DNA of 64,000 nucleotides from contig CAVQZC010000013.1 in the NCBI GenBank assembly GCA_963718315.1, positions 620,001-684,000 on the forward strand. The letters are read 5' to 3'. The DNA is from CAVQZC01 sp963718315. GTDB taxonomy: Bacteria > Actinomycetota > Thermoleophilia > Gaiellales > JAICJC01. The notes under the pieces were generated by a model that saw nothing but the letters and a program-made list of their open reading frames with translations, was not told where the DNA came from and did not search any database. Shown here one piece after another: positions 49,882 to 57,863 of this stretch (positions within the stretch are counted from its first letter, which is position 1; the number at the start of each line of letters is the position of its first letter). The position numbers were made by a program, and so were the translations under genes.

Positions 49882-52227
49882 CTAGCCGGGCCACTCCCAC
49901 CGCGCGATCTCGGGCGGATCTTCGCCGGCCTCCCGGGTGTATGCCCGGCACTCCAGCCGCCGGTCGACCATCAACTGCCGAACGTGGCCGGCGCGCGACG
50001 CCAGCCCCGGTACGCGATCGATCACATCCATCACCAGGTGGAAGCGGTCGAGGTCGTTCAGCATCACCATGTCGAACGGCGTGGTGGTAGTGCCCTCCTC
50101 CTTGTAGCCGCGGACGTGGAAGTTGTCGTGGTTGGTGCGGCGATAGGCGAGCCGGTGGATCAGCCACGGATAGCCGTGGTAGGCGAACACCACCGGGCGG
50201 TCGGTCGTGAACAACGAGTCGAACTCGGCGTCGCTGAGCCCGTGGGGGTGCTCGGTGGGCGGCTCCAGCCGCATCAGGTCGACCACGTTCACGACCCGCA
50301 CACCCAGGTCCGGGAGATGGTGTCGGAGAAGGTCGGCGGCGGCCAGCGTCTCCCGCGTGGGGACGTCGCCACAGCAGGCAAGCACCACGTCCGGCTCGCC
50401 GTCGGCGTCGGTGCTCGCCCACTCCCAGATGCCGGCGCCGCGGGTGCAGTGCTCGACCGCCTCATGCATTGAGAGGTAGGTCAGGCCGGGCGCCTTGCCG
50501 GCGACGATCACGTTGACGTAGTTGCGGCTGCGCAGGCAGTGGTCGGCGACCGAGAGCAGGCAATTGGCGTCCGGCGGCAGGTAGACACGGACGACCTCGG
50601 CCTTCTTGTTCACGACATGGTCGATGAACCCGGGATCCTGGTGTGAGAAGCCGTTGTGGTCCTGCTGCCAGACATGCGAGCTGAGCAGATAGTTGAGCGA
50701 GGCCACGGGCCGCCGCCACGCCAGCCCGCGCGTCACCTTCAGCCACTTGGCGTGCTGGTTCAGCATCGAGTCGACGATGTGGATGAACGCCTCGTAGCAG
50801 TTGAACAGGCCGTGCCGCCCGGTCAGCAGATACCCCTCGAGCCAACCCTGGCACAGGTGCTCCGAGAGCACCTCGGTCACCCGCCCGCCGGCGGCCAGGT
50901 GGTCGTCACCGTCGAGAATCTCGCCCTCCCACTGCCGGTCGGTGACCTCGAACACGGCGGTCAGCCGGTTGCTCACCGTCTCGTCGGGGCCGAAGATCCG
51001 GAACGTCTGCGGATTGGCGCCGATGGTGTCGCGCAGGTAGGCGCCAAGGACGCGCGTCGCCTCGGCCCACCCCTTCCCGTGCTCCTCCACCGGCACCGCG
51101 TAGCTGCGGAAGTCGGGCAGCGTCAGGTCGACCAGCATCAGCCCGCCGTTGGTGCGCGGGTTGGCGCTCATCCGCCGGCTGCCCCTGGGCGGCAGCTCGG
51201 CCAGCTCGGGCATCAGCGTCCCGTCTGGGTCGAACAGCTCATCCGGCCGGTAGCTGCGCATCCAGCGCTCGAGAATCGCCAGGTGCCCGGGGTTGGTGCG
51301 CGTCTCGGCCAACGGCACCTGGTGGGAGCGCCAGGTTCCCTCCACGGGGACCCCATCCACGGTCGCCGGGCCGGTCCAGCCCTTGGGTGAGCGCAGCACG
51401 ATCATCGGCCACACCGGCCGCCCCGTCGCGCCGCGATGGCGCGCAGCACCCTGGATCTCGTGGATCTCGTCGAGTACCCGGTCGAGCGCCACGGCCATCT
51501 GCTGATGCATGTCGCCGGGATCGCTGCCCGAGACGATGTGGACGTGGTAGCCGTACCCCGCGAACAGCGCGGCGAGCTCCTCCTCGGGGATCCGTGCCAG
51601 CACCGTGGGGTTGGCGATCTTGTAGCCGTTCAGGTGCAGGATCGGCAGAACGGCCCCGTCTGTTACGGGATCCAGGAACTTGTTGGAGTGCCAGCTGGTC
51701 GCCAGCGGCCCGGTCTCGGCCTCACCGTCGCCGACGACGCAGCAGACGAGCAGGTCGGGGCTGTCGAGCGCGGCACCGAAGGCGTGGGCGAGCGAGTAGC
51801 CGAGCTCGCCGCCCTCGTGGATCGAGCCTGGCGTCTCGGGAGCGACGTGGCTGGGGATCCCGCCCGGGAACGAGAACTGCCGGAACAACCGGCGGAGCCC
51901 GGCCTCGTCGCGCGAGACGTGGGGGTACACCTCGGAATAGGTGCCCTCGAGGTAGGCGTTGGCTACCAGACCGGGGCCGCCGTGCCCGGGGCCGGTGACG
52001 TAGATCGCGTCCAGGTCACGCTCACGGATCGCGCGGTTCATGTGGGCGTAGACGAAGTTCAGCCCGGGCGTCGTGCCCCAGTGCCCGAGCAGCCGCGGCT
52101 TGACGTCCTCGGCCACCAGCGGCCGTCGCAGCAACGGGTTGTCGAGCAGGTAGATCTGCCCGACGGACAGGTAATTGGCGGCACGCCAGTACGCGTCGAG
52201 CAGCGCCAGCTGGTCGGCTGTCAGCAC
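49882..52227 (-). CDS. xfp: xylulose-5-phosphate/fructose-6-phosphate phosphoketolase
   Basis: 781 residues, family length. GHWGTTPGLNFVYAHMNR, VTGPGHGGPGLVANAYLEGT, GDGEAETGPLATSWHSNKFL (thiamine diphosphate site), the middle domain IVLRSPKGWTGP and the C-terminal HGLFNCYEAFIHIVDSM, with SSHVWQQDHNGFSHQDPG, are all present. Cleaves xylulose 5-phosphate (or fructose 6-phosphate) with phosphate to acetyl phosphate and glyceraldehyde 3-phosphate. Operon with ackA. The FGGY kinase at 53750 could supply xylulose 5-phosphate. Confidence 0.96.
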   Translation of the reverse strand: MLTADQLALLDAYWRAANYLSVGQIYLLDNPLLRRPLVAEDVKPRLLGHWGTTPGLNFVYAHMNRAIRERDLDAIYVTGPGHGGPGLVANAYLEGTYSEVYPHVSRDEAGLRRLFRQFSFPGGIPSHVAPETPGSIHEGGELGYSLAHAFGAALDSPDLLVCCVVGDGEAETGPLATSWHSNKFLDPVTDGAVLPILHLNGYKIANPTVLARIPEEELAALFAGYGYHVHIVSGSDPGDMHQQMAVALDRVLDEIHEIQGAARHRGATGRPVWPMIVLRSPKGWTGPATVDGVPVEGTWRSHQVPLAETRTNPGHLAILERWMRSYRPDELFDPDGTLMPELAELPPRGSRRMSANPRTNGGLMLVDLTLPDFRSYAVPVEEHGKGWAEATRVLGAYLRDTIGANPQTFRIFGPDETVSNRLTAVFEVTDRQWEGEILDGDDHLAAGGRVTEVLSEHLCQGWLEGYLLTGRHGLFNCYEAFIHIVDSMLNQHAKWLKVTRGLAWRRPVASLNYLLSSHVWQQDHNGFSHQDPGFIDHVVNKKAEVVRVYLPPDANCLLSVADHCLRSRNYVNVIVAGKAPGLTYLSMHEAVEHCTRGAGIWEWASTDADGEPDVVLACCGDVPTRETLAAADLLRHHLPDLGVRVVNVVDLMRLEPPTEHPHGLSDAEFDSLFTTDRPVVFAYHGYPWLIHRLAYRRTNHDNFHVRGYKEEGTTTTPFDMVMLNDLDRFHLVMDVIDRVPGLASRAGHVRQLMVDRRLECRAYTREAGEDPPEIARWEWPG

Positions 52228-52298
52228 GTCGGTCGATGCACGCCGACTCCATGAGGGGACGGTATCGCGTCCACAACGGGCAGTGCTAGCGTCTTGCC

Positions 52299-53264
52299 GT
52301 GGCCGGCCAGATGCAGGCGATGGTGCTCTCAGCTCCCGGTGACCTCCAGCTGAAGACGGTCGGCGACCCGGTGCCTGGCCCCGGCCAGACGCTGATCGAG
52401 ATCTCGGCCTGCGCCGTCTGCCGTACCGACCTGCAGATCGTGTCCGGCGATCTGGAGATGCACCGGTCGCCCGTGATCCCCGGCCACCAGGTGGTCGGGC
52501 GGCTGCCGACCGGCGAGCGGGTGGGCGTCGCCTGGCTGGGCGGCGCAGACGGCACCTGCTCCTACTGCCGGAGCGGGCTCGAGAACCTGTGCCCGAACGC
52601 CGAGTTCACCGGGTGGACGCTGGACGGCGGCTACGCCGAGCGGATGGTTGCCCGTAGCGACTACGTCTTCCCGCTCCCCGATGGAATGTCTGACCTGGAG
52701 GCCGCGCCGCTGCTCTGCGGAGGCATCATCGGCTACCGCTCGCTGCTGATCAGCGGCATCCAGCCGGGCGGGCGCCTCGGCCTGTTCGGTTTCGGCTCCT
52801 CGGCGCACCTCGCGATCCAGGTGGCCAAGCACTGGGGGTGCGAGGTCTACGTGTTCTCGCGGTCGGAGCGGGAGCACGATCTGGCCCGGGCGCTGGGGGC
52901 CGACTGGATCGGGGGGTACGACGACCAGCCGCCGGCGCCGGTCGACGCGGCGGTCACGTTCGCACCGGTCGGCTCCGTCGTCGTAGCCGCCCTGACCGCC
53001 GTCGCACCGGGTGGGACGGTGGCCATCAACGCGATCCACCTGGACGGCATCCCGGCGTTCTCCTACGACCTGCTCTGGCGTGAGCGGTCACTGCGGTCGG
53101 TGGCCAACTTCACCCGCGCCGACGCCCGGGAGTTCCTGGCGCTGGCGGCCGAGATCCCGATCCACGCAGAGGTGACGACGTTCGACCTGGACGCGGCCGG
53201 CGACGCCCTGTCGCAGCTGGACGCCGGAGACATCCAGGGAACCGCCGTCCTCCGCGTGCGTTGA
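52299..53264 (+). CDS. zinc-type alcohol dehydrogenase (AdhA-like MDR)
   Basis: 321 residues. Catalytic-zinc motif CAVCRTDLQIVSGDLEMH and GHQVVGRLPTGERVGVAWLG; structural-zinc loop GADGTCSYCRSGLENLCPN holds only three of the four usual cysteines, the first being replaced by Asp. NAD-binding loop LGLFGFGSSAHLAIQVAK. This matches the short AdhA-like branch of medium-chain dehydrogenases. GTG start, divergent from xfp (71 bases between starts), so the two may be jointly induced. Alcohol substrate unknown; ethanol-type is plausible with acetyl-phosphate metabolism next door. Confidence 0.88.
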   Translation: MAGQMQAMVLSAPGDLQLKTVGDPVPGPGQTLIEISACAVCRTDLQIVSGDLEMHRSPVIPGHQVVGRLPTGERVGVAWLGGADGTCSYCRSGLENLCPNAEFTGWTLDGGYAERMVARSDYVFPLPDGMSDLEAAPLLCGGIIGYRSLLISGIQPGGRLGLFGFGSSAHLAIQVAKHWGCEVYVFSRSEREHDLARALGADWIGGYDDQPPAPVDAAVTFAPVGSVVVAALTAVAPGGTVAINAIHLDGIPAFSYDLLWRERSLRSVANFTRADAREFLALAAEIPIHAEVTTFDLDAAGDALSQLDAGDIQGTAVLRVR

Positions 53265-53295
53265 GTTCTGGGCCGATCCGGCCGATATATCCGAC

Positions 53296-53742
53296 ATGAC
53301 TCCAATCTCGCTCAAACGCGCCCTGTATGCAGGCGCGGTCACAGCAGCCGTCAGCATGCTCGCCGCCGCGGCGGTGGGCACGATCCTGCTGGCCCAGTCG
53401 CTCAAGGCCGGCGGCCACACCAGCACCTCCAGCACCATCGCCTACGCTGCCGCCGGGTTCATCCTCGCCAGCATGATCGCGGTGGGCGCGTCAAACCTGA
53501 TCCTGGTCCGGCCCACGGGCCGCGTCAGCCGGGGCCGCGTGACTGCGGCGGCCGTGGCGCTGAGCGCCGCCGTCCCCGCCTGCGCGGTGCTCGCCCTGCT
53601 GGTCGGTCCGCAGCTGATCAGCGGGTTCGGCCTGCTGCTTGCCATCTCGGCGCCGACAGCCGCGGCAATCACCCTGGTCGTCTACATCTGGGCGCGCACC
53701 GCGATCCCCTGGGTGAACCGCAGCGCCACCACCCCGGCCTAG
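53296..53742 (+). CDS. hypothetical four-span membrane protein
   Basis: 148 residues. Four hydrophobic segments: ALYAGAVTAAVSMLAAAAVG, TIAYAAAGFILASMIAVGAS, VTAAAVALSAAVPACAVLAL, and LISGFGLLLAISAPTAAAIT, with short charged connections. Small Ala-rich membrane protein, no family recognised. 31 bases downstream of the dehydrogenase on the same strand. Convergent with the FGGY kinase. Confidence 0.65.
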   Translation: MTPISLKRALYAGAVTAAVSMLAAAAVGTILLAQSLKAGGHTSTSSTIAYAAAGFILASMIAVGASNLILVRPTGRVSRGRVTAAAVALSAAVPACAVLALLVGPQLISGFGLLLAISAPTAAAITLVVYIWARTAIPWVNRSATTPA

Positions 53743-53749
53743 CCACAAT

Positions 53750-55264
53750 CTAGGTGCCGAACAGCGGCCGCAGCGCGGCGTAGAGCGCGCGGTGGCGGAT
53801 GTAGAGCTCCTCGTACACAGCCCGACAGACCGGCCGTGGCTGCAGCGGCTCGAGCCGGCGCCCGGCCATCTCACGGCTGGCGGTGGGGACGTCGGGATGC
53901 AGACCGACTCCGGCGGCAGCGAGCATCGCCGCCCCCCGGGCGGTCGTCTCGACGTCCTCGGGCCGTGTCACCGGCAGCCCGGTCACGTCGGCGCGGATCT
54001 GGCGCAGCAGGTCGCCGCGGGCGCCGCCCGCCACACAGACCAGCTCGGTGGGAGCGAGGCCGGCGGAGCGGATCGCCTCCAGCACGTCACGTAATGCGAA
54101 GGCGTTGCCTTCGAGCAGGGCGCGGGCCAGGTGCGAGCGGCCGTGGGCCGCGGTCAGCCCGAACCAGCCGGCCCGCGCGTCGGCGTTCCACTCGGGCGCC
54201 GTCGCCCCCGCCAGAGCCGGCACCCAGAGCACGCCGTCCGCGCCCGCCGGGGCGTCAGCCGCCAGGCCGTTCAGCAGCTCGTAGACGTCGGCGCCGGTGG
54301 CCGCGGCACGCGCCGCCTCCACCGATCCCAGCTCATCGCGAAACCAGCGGTACGCGCCGCCCGACAGCCAGCCCGGGTTCTCGAGCAGCCAGATGCCCGG
54401 TGCGGCGTGGGGATGCAGCTCGGTCACGCCCTCGTCGTCCAGCGCGGGCGTCGGCGACACGGCGCAGACCGGCTCGGCGGTGCCCATCACGTCGCAGACG
54501 ACTCCCGGCTCCACCACTCCGGCGCCGAGCGTGGCCGCCATCTCGTCCCCGCAGCCGAGCACGACCTGAGTGCCCGGGTCGAGGCCTGCGGCCTCGCGCA
54601 GCCACGGTGCCACGGGGCCGAGCGCGAGATGCGCCGGGCGCACCGGCGCCAGCGAGCCCGGGTCGATCCCGAAGGCCTCCCCCACCTCCTCCGACCAGTC
54701 GCCGCCGCGAACGTCGAGCAGCATGGACGACGAGGCATTGGACGGATCGACGGCCAGCTCGCCGGAGGCGTGCCAGGCGACGAACGAGCCCGGCAGCAGG
54801 AACCAGCGAGCGGCCGCATGCTGCTCCGGCCGGTTGCCGGCCAGCCAGGCGATCTTCGCCGCGACGTGCCCAGGGTCGAGATTGCAGCCGGTGATCTCGC
54901 GCAGCCGCTCGGGCCGGATCCGGTCGGCCGCAGCCTCGCACTCCGATCCTGCGCGCCGGTCCATCCAGATCAGCGCCGGCCCGGTCGCCTCGCCGTCGGC
55001 CGCGGCCGGCACCAGGCCATCGAGCTGCGAGCCGAACGAGACGGCCCGGATCGCCGAGCCGTCGACCGCGCGCCTGACCTCGGCCAGCGCCTGGGCGACG
55101 GCGCCCAGCCACTCGCGCGGCTCCTGCTCGGCCCAGCCGGGGCGCGGGTACGAGAGCGTGTGCGGCACGTAGCTGGTGGCGTGGTGCGTTCCGTCCGCAG
55201 CGATCGCCTGGGCACACGTGCCCTGCGAGCCGACGTCGACGCCCACCACCAGCTCGCTGGCCAT
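53750..55264 (-). CDS. FGGY-family carbohydrate kinase (xylulokinase-like)
   Basis: 504 residues. N-terminal FGGY phosphate site VGVDVGSQGTCAQAI, ALIWMDRRAGSECEAAA, LPGSFVAWHASGELAVDPSN, mid-region GCGDEMAATLGAGV and C-terminal LVCVAGGARGDLLRQIRADV with TRPEDVETTARGAAMLAA. This fits xylulokinases or related sugar-alcohol kinases. If it makes xylulose 5-phosphate it feeds Xfp at 49882. ATG overlaps the stop of the GntR gene (TGATG), and the GntR gene is 10 bases behind the zinc dehydrogenase: dehydrogenase, regulator and kinase form one operon. Confidence 0.85.
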   Translation of the reverse strand: MASELVVGVDVGSQGTCAQAIAADGTHHATSYVPHTLSYPRPGWAEQEPREWLGAVAQALAEVRRAVDGSAIRAVSFGSQLDGLVPAAADGEATGPALIWMDRRAGSECEAAADRIRPERLREITGCNLDPGHVAAKIAWLAGNRPEQHAAARWFLLPGSFVAWHASGELAVDPSNASSSMLLDVRGGDWSEEVGEAFGIDPGSLAPVRPAHLALGPVAPWLREAAGLDPGTQVVLGCGDEMAATLGAGVVEPGVVCDVMGTAEPVCAVSPTPALDDEGVTELHPHAAPGIWLLENPGWLSGGAYRWFRDELGSVEAARAAATGADVYELLNGLAADAPAGADGVLWVPALAGATAPEWNADARAGWFGLTAAHGRSHLARALLEGNAFALRDVLEAIRSAGLAPTELVCVAGGARGDLLRQIRADVTGLPVTRPEDVETTARGAAMLAAAGVGLHPDVPTASREMAGRRLEPLQPRPVCRAVYEELYIRHRALYAALRPLFGT

Positions 55265-56010
55265 CACGCCTCCTCGCCGTCGCCCGGCCCGCGCCGGTAG
55301 ACGCTGATCTCGAAGGCGTCCGCCAGGTGGTGCTCCTCGGAGACCAGGACGACCACCCCGTCGGCCGTGCTGTCGACCTGGAACAGCGTCAGCAGCAGCG
55401 ATCCCCTTGGCACGCCCAGGCGGCGGGCGACGGTCCCCGTTGCCGCGTTCGGTGTGATGGTGGAGACGCCGTGGTGCACCGTCATCCCGCGCGCGGCCAG
55501 CGCGGAGTAGATCGAGCCTCCGCCGACGTCGCGCATCTCGTCGGGCGCGATGATGGCGGGCGGGCACCAGTCGGTCACGTCCACCACCCTCCGCCCGCCG
55601 GCGGTGCGCACCCGGCGCAGGACGCTGACCTGCTCGCCGACGTCGATCCCCAGCGCCGACGCCACCGGCGCCGGAGCGCCCTCCGGGCCGCAAGACTCCT
55701 CGACCGACCCTGCCTCGAGCCCCATCGACTCGATCATCGAGGACACGCCGAAGTTGCGGCTGAGGTCGTTGCGCAGCGGGGGCCGGTCGGTGACGTACGT
55801 GCCCGAGCCGTGCCGCCGCCACACCAGCCCATCCTCCTCGAGCAGGGTGATCGCCGCCCGCAGCGAGCTGCGGGAGACACCAAGCTCTCGGGCCAGCTCC
55901 GGCTCGCTGGGCAGCCGGTCGCCTGCGCCGAACTCCCCGGCCACCACCCGTTCGCGCAGCAGGTCGGCGATCGAGTGCCGCAGCGACCGGCGGGGAGTGG
56001 ACGCGGGCAA
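55264..56010 (-). CDS. GntR-family (HutC/UTRA) transcriptional regulator
   Basis: 248 residues. Winged helix LLRERVVAGEFGAGDRLPSE, PELARELGVSRSSLRAAITL, then a UTRA-type ligand-binding domain (about 85-248, VSVLRRVRTAGGRRVVDVTD). Regulates sugar or amino-acid catabolism in response to a small effector. Embedded between the zinc dehydrogenase and the kinase. Likely binds TTGTCCTACAA at 57127-57137 in front of the divergent operon pair. Confidence 0.88.
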   Translation of the reverse strand: MPASTPRRSLRHSIADLLRERVVAGEFGAGDRLPSEPELARELGVSRSSLRAAITLLEEDGLVWRRHGSGTYVTDRPPLRNDLSRNFGVSSMIESMGLEAGSVEESCGPEGAPAPVASALGIDVGEQVSVLRRVRTAGGRRVVDVTDWCPPAIIAPDEMRDVGGGSIYSALAARGMTVHHGVSTITPNAATGTVARRLGVPRGSLLLTLFQVDSTADGVVVLVSEEHHLADAFEISVYRRGPGDGEEA

Positions 56011-56020
56011 GTCGCTCGTC

Positions 56021-57079
56021 CTAGGGCCGGACGACGACCTTGAGCACCTCGCCGGCGCGGATCCGCGCGAACGCCTCCGGCGCTCCGTCGAGGTCGACGA
56101 CGTCCGAGACGACGGCCCGGAGGCCGCCTATGTCACCGGACAGCATGTCCAGCGCGTGCACCTGGTCGCGGTGCCTGGAGGCGTAGGAGCCGTGCACCTG
56201 CACCTCCTGGTAGTGGAGGATGTTCGACGGAAACCGCATGTGCGTGGTGCCCTTCGGCAGCCCACCGAAGAACAGCACCCGGCCCCGGGGTCCGGCCATC
56301 TCCATCGCCTGCTCCTGGGCGATGTCGCTCGAACAGGCGACGATGACGACGTCGGCGCCGATACCGTCCGTCGACTCGCGCACGGTGGCGATCGGGTCGA
56401 CCGCCGACGTGTCGACGTACGCCATCCGGTCGTCGCCGAGGATCTCACGGGCCAGGTCGAGCCGGCCGGCTGCGGTCTCCAGGAGCTGGACGTGACTTGC
56501 CCCCTCGAGCCTGGCGATCGCGCAGTGCGCCGTCCCCACCGGCCCGGCGCCGATGACGACCACGCTGTCGTCGAGGCCGATGTTGATGTCCTTGTGGCCG
56601 CAGATCGCGTCGGACAGCGGATCGGCGAACGTCGCGTGCTCGTCGGACAGGCCTTCCGGGATCCGGAACAGGTTCTTGAGCGCGATGTTCGGGACGGCGA
56701 CCAGCTCGGCGTAGGCGCCCTGGTGGTCGAATCCCATCAGCTCGCCGTTGACGCACAGGTGCTCGTTGCCCGTGCGGCACATCCGGCAGTGGCCACACCA
56801 CAGCGTGGAGATGCAGTGCAGGTGGTCGCCGTGCTCGATCCCCATCTCGGCGATCTCTGCCGCCGCGCCCGGCCCGATCTCGATCAGCTCGCCGCTGATC
56901 TCGTGGCCGAGCACCCAGGGCGGCGAGATCCGGCGGTCGCCGTTGTAGAAGCTGCGGACGTCCGTGCCGCAGATCCCGCAGGCGGTGACCCGCAGCAGCA
57001 CGCCGTCCTGGGGACAGGTGGCGTCCGGCACCGTCCCCACCGACATCTCACCCGGCCCATCCCAGATTGCCGCTCGCAT
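56021..57079 (-). CDS. zinc-dependent polyol/alcohol dehydrogenase (MDR, sorbitol-dehydrogenase-like)
   Basis: 352 residues. CGICGTDVRSFYNGDRR and GHEISGELIEIG for the catalytic zinc, CGHCRMCRTGNEHLC with all four structural-zinc cysteines, VVVIGAGPVGTAHCAIARLE for NAD(P). Matches L-iditol/sorbitol/threonine-type dehydrogenases that oxidise a secondary alcohol to a ketone, for example arabitol or xylitol to xylulose. First gene of the dehydrogenase-GntR-kinase operon; divergent from the TIM-barrel gene across a palindromic operator. Confidence 0.9.
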   Translation of the reverse strand: MRAAIWDGPGEMSVGTVPDATCPQDGVLLRVTACGICGTDVRSFYNGDRRISPPWVLGHEISGELIEIGPGAAAEIAEMGIEHGDHLHCISTLWCGHCRMCRTGNEHLCVNGELMGFDHQGAYAELVAVPNIALKNLFRIPEGLSDEHATFADPLSDAICGHKDINIGLDDSVVVIGAGPVGTAHCAIARLEGASHVQLLETAAGRLDLAREILGDDRMAYVDTSAVDPIATVRESTDGIGADVVIVACSSDIAQEQAMEMAGPRGRVLFFGGLPKGTTHMRFPSNILHYQEVQVHGSYASRHRDQVHALDMLSGDIGGLRAVVSDVVDLDGAPEAFARIRAGEVLKVVVRP

Positions 57080-57111
57080 GACCCTCCCGTCGCACGCCGT
57101 CCCGATCGAGC

Positions 57112-57139
57112 CAGTATCATACCGAGTTGTCCTACAACT
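57112..57139. promoter_or_regulatory. TATCAT promoter element and GntR-type operator
   Basis: TATCAT (57114-57119) looks like a -10 element for the rightward gene, and AGTTGT-CCT-ACAACT (57125-57139) is an inverted repeat covering the expected transcription start. Its core TTGTCCTACAA fits the TNGTNNNACNA pattern bound by FadR-type GntR regulators. Placed between the divergent genes at 56021 and 57151. Confidence 0.6.
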
Positions 57140-57150
57140 TGGGGGATCCG

Positions 57151-57822
57151 GTGATCGAATTCATCTTCATGCTGACCCGCGACGACGTCACGCTCGGTGA
57201 CGCCAGGGAGCTGTACGCCTCGATCGCGTCGAGCGGCGTGCGTCACGTCGGGTGCAAGGACGTGGGGCTTCCGCAGGCCGAGCTGAAGGCGCTGATGGAC
57301 GACATCCGCAGCAACGGACATACCAGCTACCTGGAGGTCGTCTCGGAGACGGAGGAGGCGACGCTGGAGTCGGCTCGAGCGGCCGTCGGGGTCAATCCGG
57401 ACTACCTGATCGGCGGCACGCTGATCGAGCCCGTGCAGGAGATCATCGCGGGCACGGACATCAAGTTCTTCCCGTATGTCGGCCAGATCGTGGGGCACCC
57501 CTGCCTGCTCCGGGGGAGCATCGACGAGATCGCCGAGGACACGCGCCGGGCCGAGGCCCAGGGCGTCGACGGTATCAACCTGCTGGCCTACCGCTACGAC
57601 GGCGACGTCGATGCGCTGGTCGAGGCGGTCGTCGATGCCACGTCGCTGCCCGTGGTCGCCGCCGGCTCGGTCGACTCGCCGGCCCGGATCCAGGCCCTGG
57701 CCGAGCGCGGCGTGTGGGGCTTCACCATCGGAACCGCGGCGCTCGACGGCGTGCTGGTTCCGGGGGCGCCGCTGGCAGACCAGCTGGCCTGCGCGCTCGA
57801 CGCGGCTGCGGCGGTGGCGTAG
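57151..57822 (+). CDS. TIM-barrel protein of unknown substrate
   Basis: 223 residues. IEFIFMLTRDDVTLGDAREL, VRHVGCKDVGLPQAELKAL, YLEVVSETEEATLESARAA, GVNPDYLIGGTLIEPV, FFPYVGQIVGHPC, GINLLAYRYDGDVDAL, PVVAAGSVDSPARIQALAER and GFTIGTAALDG give eight alternating strand-helix units ending in a phosphate-gripping GS-type loop. I know similar proteins in actinobacterial sugar-acid or polyol clusters but cannot name a reaction. GTG at 57151 follows GGGGGATCCG; a TTG 24 bases upstream falls inside the operator. Likely works with the dehydrogenase and kinase. Confidence 0.75.
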   Translation: MIEFIFMLTRDDVTLGDARELYASIASSGVRHVGCKDVGLPQAELKALMDDIRSNGHTSYLEVVSETEEATLESARAAVGVNPDYLIGGTLIEPVQEIIAGTDIKFFPYVGQIVGHPCLLRGSIDEIAEDTRRAEAQGVDGINLLAYRYDGDVDALVEAVVDATSLPVVAAGSVDSPARIQALAERGVWGFTIGTAALDGVLVPGAPLADQLACALDAAAAVA

Positions 57823-57863
57823 GGCCCGGCCCTACGCCAACCGCCACTGCCTTCGTCCCCTCC

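Noticed and set aside
48424..50472. 682-codon open frame opposite ackA and xfp
   Set aside because: Antisense to two unmistakable enzyme genes and composed of low-complexity Arg/Gly/Val text.
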